A stretch of 11,187 bases of DNA from contig JAGNPF010000017.1 in NCBI GenBank assembly GCA_017989775.1, positions 1 to 11,187 on the forward strand, given 5' to 3'. This document shows, in pieces, positions 1-6,033 of the stretch. Numbering within the stretch: position 1 is the stretch's first letter; each line of letters begins with the position of its first letter. Source of the DNA: Flavobacterium sp. (GTDB lineage: Bacteria > Bacteroidota > Bacteroidia > Flavobacteriales > Flavobacteriaceae). The position numbers and the translations under genes are program-made. The notes under the pieces were generated by a model. That model ran no database searches. It was given only the letters and a program-made list of their open reading frames with translations, and was not told where the DNA came from.

Positions 1-33
1 AAAACCCTTCATCTATCGATGAGGGGTTTTTTG
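1..33 (+). terminator. Rho-independent terminator of an upstream gene
   Basis: AAAACCCTTCATC (1-13) can pair with GATGAGGGGTTTT (18-30) across a TATC loop. This gives 13 pairs with one G-U wobble, and the 3' arm runs into a T-rich tail. The A-rich start of the left arm means it could also work in the opposite direction. No coding sequence lies to its left in the window, so it most likely ends a gene just outside. Confidence 0.8.
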
Positions 34-40
34 TTTTGAA

Positions 41-71
41 CCAGTTATCAAATTGGAATAAAAAAGTTATT
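41..71 (+). promoter_or_regulatory. Possible LytTR-type direct-repeat operator
   Basis: CCAGTTATC (41-49) and AAAGTTATT (63-71) share AGTTAT with a 22-bp start-to-start period. Known LytTR-family sites are paired 9-bp direct repeats with a GTT core, separated by about 12-13 bp. The spacing and GTT core fit, but outer positions match only partly. The location about 85 bp before the LytTR gene would suit autoregulation. AT-rich DNA yields such repeats by chance, so this is a weak call. Confidence 0.25.
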
Positions 72-154
72 CTAGTTTGGGATCAATGTGGGTTAATAAA
101 TTGTAGGAATTACTTTTTTAATTGTATTTTAGCTACAAAATTTTAAATACACAA

Positions 155-910
155 ATGAAATTAAAAGTAATCATTGTTGACGATGAGTCACACGCGCGAA
201 GTTATTTGAGTAAATTATGTAAACTTTATTGCAGTGATAAATTAGAAGTTGTTGACACCTGTGATTCCGTCGAAAGTGCAGTGGCTTCCATTAAAACCTA
301 TAATCCAGACATTGTTTTTCTTGATATTCAAATGCCTTTGGAAAACGGTTTTGAATTATTGAAATATTTTGATACAATCCCTTTTGAAATTGTCTTTACG
401 ACAGCTTATTCCAATTATGCGCTGGATGCCATAAAATGTTCCGCTCTTGATTATTTGATGAAACCCATTGGGAAAACCGATTTGGAATCGGTTTTATCTC
501 GGTATGAATCTAAGTTAAATCATAATATTGGGAGTGATCGGTATAAGTTATTGAAAGAGAATATGCTCAATGCAGAGCAAGAGATTCCTCGCAGGATGAT
601 TTTTTCTACCAAAGAGGGTTTTGAAGTATTGCAATTAGATTCCATTCTTTATTTTACAACCATCGACAAGAAAATTATGGTTTTTAACAATGAAGACAAC
701 TTCACCATTTCTACGACTCTCAAGGAATTGGACGAAAGCCTCCCCAGTTCCATTTTTATCAAAACCGGAAAATCATTTATCGTGAATAAAAATTATGTGA
801 AGCGTTTTAATTCAGACACCAATAGTTTGGAAATGACCAACGGGGTTGTTGCGAGTGTTTCCAATTCAGCATTTACTAAAAAGAAATTAATGGATGCGCT
901 TAAAAAATAG
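155..910 (+). CDS. LytTR-family response regulator transcription factor
   Basis: This 251-residue protein is a cytoplasmic phospho-controlled DNA-binding regulator. The receiver domain (about residues 3-115) has the acidic pair D9/D10, the likely phospho-acceptor D57 in the motif VFLDIQMP, the switch residue T83 in FTTAY and K103 in YLMKP. A linker leads to a LytTR DNA-binding domain (about 146-251), recognised by the stretch LPSSIFIKTGKSFIVNKNYV. LytTR domains bind paired direct repeats through a beta-rich fold, not a helix-turn-helix. The ATG at 155 is chosen because it begins the canonical MKLKVIIVDDE receiver start; an in-frame TTG at 122 would add 11 unlikely residues. The stop overlaps the following kinase gene, which is almost certainly its cognate sensor. 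Target genes cannot be read from the sequence. Confidence 0.93.
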   Translation: MKLKVIIVDDESHARSYLSKLCKLYCSDKLEVVDTCDSVESAVASIKTYNPDIVFLDIQMPLENGFELLKYFDTIPFEIVFTTAYSNYALDAIKCSALDYLMKPIGKTDLESVLSRYESKLNHNIGSDRYKLLKENMLNAEQEIPRRMIFSTKEGFEVLQLDSILYFTTIDKKIMVFNNEDNFTISTTLKELDESLPSSIFIKTGKSFIVNKNYVKRFNSDTNSLEMTNGVVASVSNSAFTKKKLMDALKK

Positions 911-3890
911 TTACCTCATATTTTTCATTTTTCTTTTTTTTTCAAATTTCTTTTTTGGACAATACTTTCCCTCCCGAAATTATTCCACTATCGATGGTTT
1001 GCCCAATAATGCCGTTAGAGCCTTGTTTTTGGATTCAAAAAATGTTTTATGGATTGGAACCGAAAACGGCGTTTCACGAATGGAAAACGGCAATTTTTCC
1101 AACATTGATGAAGCTGATGGTTTGGGTCACAACAGTTGTTGGGATATTTGCCAAGATGGCAATGGAGCGATGTGGTTTGCCAGTTATGGTGGTGGTGTCA
1201 GTAAATTTGATGGTAAAAAATTCACCGTTTTTACCACCAAAAACGGATTGCTTGAAAATAAAGTAAGGAAACTTTTTTATTTTAAGAACAAAATCTACGT
1301 TGGATCTATCCAAGGTATTTCTATAATTGACATAAAGACCAATAAACTGGTTTCACCCAAAGTTCCTCCCCATAAAGATGATTTTATTTGTATTTCCTTT
1401 TTCGAATACAAAGGGGAAGTTTATTTTGCCACTATTTTTGATGGTTTGTTTAAAATTGACGAGTCTGATTCTTTTCCTAAAATTATTCCAATTTTTTTGC
1501 ATAAAAAGACTTATGGTTCTGCTCTTTACGGATCAATACTTTATAGCAGTAATGAAGGTTTTATAGATAAAATGAATATCAATACGCTTTTAAAGGGGGA
1601 TTTTTCCTCGGTCAAATTTGGTAAATCTATGGTTTGGCAATACGCTAAAGATAAAAACAACACCATTTTTGCTTCAGCTTGGGGAGTTTATACTCCAGAT
1701 GGTGGTCTTTATACGATCGAGAATGATAAAATGATGGATGTTTCGAATCATTTTGGTATTGATTCCAAGATTTTACTAAATGTAGTTTATGATAAAACCA
1801 AAGATATTTTATATGTGGGTTCCAATGATAAAGGAATCTACGAAGTGCGTTTGGATAAAATAATCGATTATGATTTATTTGAAAACAAGTCGATTGTTGA
1901 TTTCGAAAATTTGGGAAATCAAAAAATTATATTGCACAACAAAGGAGTTACTATTTTCAATTCCAATCCAGAAAATTCCAAGACTATTTCACTGCTGGAT
2001 TTCAAGAATTATGAATTGAATTTTTTGAAAAAAAATAAAAATGTTATCAGAAAACAGGGTGTTGAATCCAGGGATTTTGAATTAAACTTTGATATTCCAG
2101 CCAATGGTATTGAGTTTTACGAAATGGTGAAGCATAAGGAAACTTTTTGGATAAGCAGTAACATTGGAATATTTGAAATTAATGATGAAGCCAAAATTCT
2201 CCATTATATACCCAAGCATAGCTTGAAAATTGGATTTACCTATAATGATAAATTCATTGAGACGATTACTTATGCAGGTGCCCGATTATATGATGATGTG
2301 CATAGTCTAGAAAGCAAACATTTTTCGAAGTTCGAAAAAAAGACACCGCAATTTATTGTAAAAATATTGACCAATAGGGACAAAACCTATCTCTTGTCTG
2401 TTTTTAATGGTTTGTATGTTTATAAAAACAACCAATTTCATTCGTATTTGGCTGACGGCATTTGGAAAGAAAAAAAGTTCAAGCACATTACCGCCAATGA
2501 CAAAGGGCAACTGATTTTGGCAGCCGAATTTGGAAATGTATTTGTTGTTGATGATACGAAATCATTCAAAATCCTGAAAACAATCTCCAAAAAAGAAATA
2601 GTCGGGAACACTATTTTGTTTCTGGAAGCCTATAAAGATTACATCCTTATTGGAACAGAAAAAGGAATTAACCTTTACAAAGATGGTATTGTTAGGTTGA
2701 TAGACAAGGAGCAGGGATTGAAAGATTGTGCCGTGACAACATCCCAAATTTTTGAAAGCAAGCTGTGGTTGGGAACTAAAAAAGGCTATTACACCATAGA
2801 TTTACAACGACTTGTTGCCAAACAATTGACGGTTTCAGAGATTGGAATTGCCAAGATTGCCATAAACAATGTTCCAATAAGTTCTTCTAATTATAATTGG
2901 TTTCGATACAATTCCAAAGAATTGGATTGTGATTACCAGCACAATTCATTTTCGATAGATTTTGTTCCCAAAGGACATCCTTTTCCCAATAAATTGAAAT
3001 TTCGCTATCGCCTAAAAAACAGCGATCGCTGGAGTCCGTATAGCGAGAAAACGAATTTGTTTTTGCCGTATTTGCCTTTCGGAAAATATACTGTTGAAGT
3101 GGAAGTTTTCGATTCGAATGCTGGAAAATCTACTGTTTTCCAGTTGTTGAAAATTCAAGTTTCGCCACCGTTTTGGCTCAGTTGGTGGTTTATAACCCTT
3201 AGTTTGCTGTTGGTTTCGGGAATTGTTCTCTTCTTGGTTTTAAGGTATAAAAGAAAAGCGAAAGAAAAAGCCATCATTCAACGGCGTATTGCCGAGACCA
3301 AGCTAGAAGCCTTGTTGAGCCAAATGAATCCGCATTTTACTTTTAATGCCATGAATGCCATCCAGGACTACATCATCAGCAATGACGTAGATAATTCGTT
3401 GGTTTACATTGGCGAATTTGCCAAGTTGATGCGGAAAACTTTGGAGAATTCCTCCAAACAAACCATTAGCATTGCCGAAGAAATCGAGTATTTGCAGTCG
3501 TATATTACCATTGAAAACATGCGTTTTGACAATAGAATTGATTGCAAATTCCAAATTGCTCCAGAGGTAGATGTCGATTCTTGCGAAATTCCCACAATGT
3601 TGTTGCAGCCTTTTGTAGAGAACGTCTTTGTTCACGCTTTTGATAAAACTTATGCTTCTCCAAGTCTGGTAATCTCTTTTTCGATGGCCGCCGAGGATAT
3701 TTTGGAATGTAAAATTATTGATAACGGAAAAGGATTTGTTGAGTCCAATAGGCACAAAAATCGTCCATCAAAAGGAATTCATTTGGCAAAGGAGCGATTG
3801 GCTTTATTGGAAGGCGCAAACGAGAATGCTGTAACCATCCATCACGATAAAAACAAAGGCACAACAGTTAGGATTCGATTGAAAGTGTAA
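894..3890 (+). CDS. Propeller-sensor (Reg_prop / Y_Y_Y) histidine kinase
   Basis: This 998-residue sensor kinase is anchored in the inner membrane. A signal peptide or N-terminal anchor (about residues 1-22, ending FFFGQ) precedes a long periplasmic region. That region carries beta-propeller repeats such as LWIGTENGVSRM, MWFASYGGGVSKF, YVGSNDKGIYEV, ILIGTEKGINLY and LWLGTKKGYYTI; about ten are visible by eye. A Y_Y_Y domain (about 695-757) and one membrane helix (about 763-783) follow. The cytoplasmic part is a LytS/YehU-type kinase with H814 in NPHFTFNAMNAIQ as phospho-acceptor. Its ATPase domain has the N-box N910 in LLQPFVEN and the G1 box D943/G945/G947. There is no receiver or DNA-binding domain, so it is not a one-protein hybrid system of the SusR/HTCS kind. 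The start at 894 lies inside the preceding LytTR gene (17-bp overlap), which suggests translational coupling and a cognate pair. The ligand is unknown; related propeller sensors often detect glycans. Confidence 0.93.
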   Translation: MRLKNSYLIFFIFLFFSNFFFGQYFPSRNYSTIDGLPNNAVRALFLDSKNVLWIGTENGVSRMENGNFSNIDEADGLGHNSCWDICQDGNGAMWFASYGGGVSKFDGKKFTVFTTKNGLLENKVRKLFYFKNKIYVGSIQGISIIDIKTNKLVSPKVPPHKDDFICISFFEYKGEVYFATIFDGLFKIDESDSFPKIIPIFLHKKTYGSALYGSILYSSNEGFIDKMNINTLLKGDFSSVKFGKSMVWQYAKDKNNTIFASAWGVYTPDGGLYTIENDKMMDVSNHFGIDSKILLNVVYDKTKDILYVGSNDKGIYEVRLDKIIDYDLFENKSIVDFENLGNQKIILHNKGVTIFNSNPENSKTISLLDFKNYELNFLKKNKNVIRKQGVESRDFELNFDIPANGIEFYEMVKHKETFWISSNIGIFEINDEAKILHYIPKHSLKIGFTYNDKFIETITYAGARLYDDVHSLESKHFSKFEKKTPQFIVKILTNRDKTYLLSVFNGLYVYKNNQFHSYLADGIWKEKKFKHITANDKGQLILAAEFGNVFVVDDTKSFKILKTISKKEIVGNTILFLEAYKDYILIGTEKGINLYKDGIVRLIDKEQGLKDCAVTTSQIFESKLWLGTKKGYYTIDLQRLVAKQLTVSEIGIAKIAINNVPISSSNYNWFRYNSKELDCDYQHNSFSIDFVPKGHPFPNKLKFRYRLKNSDRWSPYSEKTNLFLPYLPFGKYTVEVEVFDSNAGKSTVFQLLKIQVSPPFWLSWWFITLSLLLVSGIVLFLVLRYKRKAKEKAIIQRRIAETKLEALLSQMNPHFTFNAMNAIQDYIISNDVDNSLVYIGEFAKLMRKTLENSSKQTISIAEEIEYLQSYITIENMRFDNRIDCKFQIAPEVDVDSCEIPTMLLQPFVENVFVHAFDKTYASPSLVISFSMAAEDILECKIIDNGKGFVESNRHKNRPSKGIHLAKERLALLEGANENAVTIHHDKNKGTTVRIRLKV

Positions 3891-3911
3891 GTTTTTTTGT
3901 TTTGTTTTAGG

Positions 3912-3944
3912 AAGCCCTTAGCTCTTTTGCCAAGGGCTTTTTTT
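3912..3944 (+). terminator. Rho-independent terminator after the kinase gene
   Basis: AAGCCCTT (3912-3919) pairs perfectly with AAGGGCTT (3932-3939) across a 12-base loop, followed by a run of Ts to 3944. It lies 22 bp past the kinase stop and closes the LytTR/kinase unit. The downstream response regulator should therefore have its own promoter. Confidence 0.85.
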
Positions 3945-3955
3945 CGTTTATCATC

Positions 3956-3990
3956 CAGAAAGGTACTTTCGTCGGGCAGAAAGGCACTTT
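3956..3990 (+). repeat. Tandem 14-bp direct repeat, 21-bp period; possible operator
   Basis: CAGAAAGGTACTTT (3956-3969) recurs as CAGAAAGGCACTTT (3977-3990), with one mismatch and a period of exactly 21 bp, or two helical turns. That geometry places two proteins on the same DNA face and matches the spacing known for LytTR-type and other direct-repeat regulators. It lies between the terminator and the response regulator gene at 4111, so it is a candidate control site for that gene. The repeat is plain in the sequence; its binding role is inferred. Confidence 0.6.
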
Positions 3991-4038
3991 GGGAAGGCGT
4001 GATTTTTTGCAGGAAAATAAAATTTATTTTTGGAATAA

Positions 4039-4088
4039 ATAGTTAGACTATCCAGTAAAGAGTAGACTATATTCAGCGGGTAGAGTCA
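4039..4088 (+). repeat. TAGACTAT repeats in the leader of the response regulator gene
   Basis: TAGACTAT occurs at 4044-4051 and 4063-4070 (19-bp period). A degraded third copy, TAGAGTCA, is at 4081-4088 (18-bp step). The first copy is embedded in a hyphenated palindrome, ATAGT-TAG-ACTAT (4039-4051). The cluster ends only 22 bp before the ATG at 4111, so it may overlap the promoter or leader RNA of that gene. I found no match to the Bacteroidota -33/-7 promoter pattern here. Function is inferred from position only. Confidence 0.45.
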
Positions 4089-4110
4089 ATCGTATAGCCA
4101 AAAATTAAAT

Positions 4111-4779
4111 ATGTTTCCTAAAGTATTGATCGCCGAAGAGCTTGACTGTATCAGTATGGGGATGGTACACGTATTTGAAGAACTTTCAATTAGCGAATTT
4201 CATTATGCCAATTATTGTGACGATGCCTTTTTGAAAATAAAAAAAGCACTGCAGCACAAAAAACCTTATAATTTACTGATTAGTGATTTGTCTTTTAAAT
4301 CCAGACATTGGGACAATAAGTTAAACACTGGTGGCGAGCTTATTGCAGCCGTAAAGAAAATACAGCCAGAAATTAAGACAATCGTATTTTCGACAGAAGA
4401 TAAATTCTACAAGATAAAATCACTATTCAATGATTTAGGCATAAATTCGTATGTTTCAAAAGGCAGCAACAGCACTCCACAACTTAAAAAAGCCATTGAA
4501 AGTATTTATGCCAAAGATGAAAAATTCGTCCTTGGCGAATCATTTTCAATTTTAAACAACAAATCACTTATCGAAATTGAACCTTATGATATTGCAATTT
4601 TAAAAGCATTATCCGAAGGATTACGATTGAATGAGATTGCATTCAAATTCAAAAATACAGGAATAATTCCCTGTGGCAACAGTAGTATTGAAAAGCGTAT
4701 CAATAAACTCAGAATATACTTTAGTGCCAGAAATAACGTGCATCTTATGGCCATTGCAAAAGATATAGGTTTGGTTTAA
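4111..4779 (+). CDS. Divergent response regulator with LuxR-like C-terminal HTH
   Basis: This 222-residue protein appears to be an orphan response regulator. The receiver-like domain (about residues 1-135) has D59 in LLISDLSF as likely phospho-acceptor, S94 in VFST as switch residue and K117 in YVSKG. The usual Asp pair is E9/E10 in VLIAEELD. The C-terminal part (about 157-222) resembles a LuxR/NarL helix-turn-helix in the run ILKALSEGLRLNEIAFKF and in the closing AIAKDIGLV. The turn and recognition helix are altered by the segment NTGIIPCGNSSIEKRINKL, so DNA binding is likely but not typical. No histidine kinase adjoins it directly: a terminator separates it from the upstream kinase, and the next gene is convergent. 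It may serve a distant kinase, or cross-talk with the LytTR/kinase pair through the repeats in its leader. The ATG at 4111 gives a complete receiver domain. The receiver assignment is fairly firm, the HTH class less so. Confidence 0.75.
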   Translation: MFPKVLIAEELDCISMGMVHVFEELSISEFHYANYCDDAFLKIKKALQHKKPYNLLISDLSFKSRHWDNKLNTGGELIAAVKKIQPEIKTIVFSTEDKFYKIKSLFNDLGINSYVSKGSNSTPQLKKAIESIYAKDEKFVLGESFSILNNKSLIEIEPYDIAILKALSEGLRLNEIAFKFKNTGIIPCGNSSIEKRINKLRIYFSARNNVHLMAIAKDIGLV

Positions 4780-4870
4780 CCGAAAATTAGCCTACTGCTG
4801 ATTTATCTGGATGTTACCCTTTTTTTGTGATCACGAACACTATTGAGCATCATGTACAGAAGAAAATGTA

Positions 4871-4948
4871 ATGGGTTTTAAATCTAGTATTTTAATTCTT
4901 TTAGTAGTGATTTTGTCAATACTTGTATCAATTGCTTTTCGATTTTGA
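4871..4948 (+). CDS. Possible 25-residue hydrophobic small protein
   Basis: ATG at 4871 opens a 25-codon frame ending in TGA at 4946-4948. The peptide begins MGFKSS, continues with a hydrophobic run of about 16 residues rich in Ile, Leu and Val (ILILLVVILSILVSIA) and ends FRF. It has the shape of a single membrane helix with basic residues at both ends. Such peptides include type I toxins and small membrane regulators, but AT-rich noncoding DNA also readily encodes Ile/Leu/Phe runs. I see no clear promoter or ribosome binding site. It could also be the remnant start of a decayed membrane-protein gene. This is a candidate only. Confidence 0.2.
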   Translation: MGFKSSILILLVVILSILVSIAFRF

Positions 4949-4957
4949 TGCCATAAT

Positions 4958-4980
4958 GGTTCTCGACTGCGCTCGAACTC
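4958..4980. repeat. Short hairpin-forming element, probably dispersed in flavobacterial genomes
   Basis: The sequence GTTCTCGACTGCGCTCGAAC (4959-4978) is markedly more GC-rich than the spacer around it. It can fold through outer GTTC/GAAC arms or inner TCGA/TCGA arms. From general familiarity, very similar TCGACTGCGCTCGAA strings recur in intergenic regions of Flavobacterium genomes, like REP elements; this window has only one copy. It lies just past the hydrolase stop, where it could terminate or stabilise the transcript. Confidence 0.45.
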
Positions 4981-4992
4981 AATGTCATTAAA

Positions 4993-5826
4993 TCAAGTTT
5001 GATTGATAAACCGAACCACTTTCTCTATCACCTCAGAATTCCCCAGAATCTTGCGATGTCCAAGTCCTTCGGTTAAAAATAATTTACCGTTTTTCAGGTG
5101 CTTGTGGATGTTGATTCCTGCTGTTACGGGAATATCGAGATCCTTTTTGTCGTGCAGTACCAAGACAGGAATGGTTATTTCCATCGCCGATTTGTAGCCG
5201 GAGAAACTGTCCATTTCCAAGCCGTGTTTTTTTTCGAAATGGATGCGTAAACGAATGCTTATTTCCGGTTTTAAACCTAATTTTTTTATAAAATCGTCCA
5301 GAATATCCTGTACGATGTCTCCGCTTCCAATGATTGCCAAATTATTGATTTCAAGTCCTTTTTTTACCGAATTCAACAACGACATCCCTCCCAAAGAATG
5401 TCCGACAGCGGCTTCGAAAGGGCCAAATTGTTTTTCTATTTCCAATATTGCTTCGACAAAATCTGCCATAATGGTGGTTTTTCCTGGCGATTTTCCGTGG
5501 GCAGGTGCATCAAAACTGATGGTGGAATAGCCTGCTTTCAATAATTCATCTGCAATTTTGAAAAGCTGTGTTCCTCGTCCCGACCATCCGTGAACCAACA
5601 AGATTTTCTTGCTGCTTTCGCCATATTGGTACAGCATCACTTTTTTATTAATTTTTGGGATTTCAATTAATGTTTGCGTGCTTTTGCTGTCCATTTCCCA
5701 TTCTCTTTTTGGAATTTTATGTTTTATGGGAGATGTAAACAACTTTGCGGCAAACAAGGTTGCCAGATTTGGAGAAAAATAAGCGATAAGTTTACTGCTG
5801 TGTAGGATTGTTTTAGGAATTTTCAA
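4993..5826 (-). CDS. Alpha/beta-hydrolase family protein
   Basis: This 277-residue, probably cytoplasmic hydrolase has a complete catalytic set. The oxyanion-region motif LLVHGWSGRG includes H79-G80. The turn DAPAHGKS follows, with nucleophile S144 in GHSLGG, the likely acid D229 in LHDKKDLDIP and base H257 in GLGHR. It belongs to the broad serine hydrolase (esterase/lipase-like) superfamily; the substrate cannot be told from the sequence. The N-terminal 45 residues are amphipathic or hydrophobic (LIAYFSPNLATLFAAKLF), without a clear signal peptide. The start is uncertain: the codon at 5826 is TTG, there is no ATG before residue 45, and the frame stays open to a TGA at 5872-5874. The TTG start keeps an N-terminal region that reads as real protein. 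The gene is divergent from glgA, but nothing ties it to glycogen metabolism. Confidence 0.88.
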   Translation of the reverse strand: MKIPKTILHSSKLIAYFSPNLATLFAAKLFTSPIKHKIPKREWEMDSKSTQTLIEIPKINKKVMLYQYGESSKKILLVHGWSGRGTQLFKIADELLKAGYSTISFDAPAHGKSPGKTTIMADFVEAILEIEKQFGPFEAAVGHSLGGMSLLNSVKKGLEINNLAIIGSGDIVQDILDDFIKKLGLKPEISIRLRIHFEKKHGLEMDSFSGYKSAMEITIPVLVLHDKKDLDIPVTAGINIHKHLKNGKLFLTEGLGHRKILGNSEVIEKVVRFINQT

Positions 5827-5904
5827 TGATTCTGTGTGTTTAGAGGCTATTTTTATTATTTTAATAAATTTTCAATTAGGGTAATTTTCTGTGGTTTTTT
5901 TTAC

Positions 5905-5934
5905 TAAATTTAGAAAAACATAAAAGTAGCACAA
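5905..5934 (-). promoter_or_regulatory. Possible promoter of the hydrolase gene
   Basis: On the minus strand, TTG (5934-5932) is followed after 19 nt by TAAATTTA (5912-5905). This resembles the Bacteroidota -33 TTG / -7 TAnnTTTG pattern, with one mismatch at the last base. It would give a leader of about 70 nt to the TTG start. The AT-rich context makes chance matches likely. Confidence 0.25.
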
Positions 5935-5940
5935 TTTTAA

Positions 5941-5968
5941 TTGGCTTTTACTCAAAATCTTGAATTTG
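5941..5968 (+). promoter_or_regulatory. Possible promoter of glgA-glgC
   Basis: TTG (5941-5943), a 17-nt spacer and TGAATTTG (5961-5968) match the Bacteroidota -33/-7 consensus (TTG, TAnnTTTG) with one mismatch. Transcription would start near 5975, giving a leader of about 60 nt before the glgA ATG. A candidate before glgE has the same 17-nt spacer. Confidence 0.35.
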
Positions 5969-6033
5969 CTTAACACGACCATTGTCAATAATGATGTTGT
6001 TTTAGGAAGAATTTTAAAAATAGAATTTCTTAA

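Larger units (their letters stand above)
4780..4992. other. Intergenic gap between convergent genes
   Basis: This 213-bp spacer separates the converging response regulator and hydrolase genes. It holds a possible 25-codon hydrophobic ORF (4871-4948), a short hairpin repeat (4958-4980) and an isolated 8-bp palindrome, GTGATCAC (4827-4834). I see no strong T-tailed terminator for either flanking gene. Confidence 0.6.

Noticed and set aside
31..154. Search for a -33/-7 promoter of the LytTR gene
   Set aside because: Only partial matches, such as TAGTTTG at 73-79 with wrong internal spacing; nothing good enough to call.
3303..3755. 150-codon minus-strand open frame
   Set aside because: It lies opposite the catalytic core of the histidine kinase, and its residues form no recognisable domain; it is a shadow of the kinase gene.
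4827..4834. GTGATCAC palindrome, considered as a CRP/FNR-like site
   Set aside because: It lacks the 6-bp spacer of TGTGA-N6-TCACA, and it lies after a stop codon between convergent genes, where an operator is unlikely.
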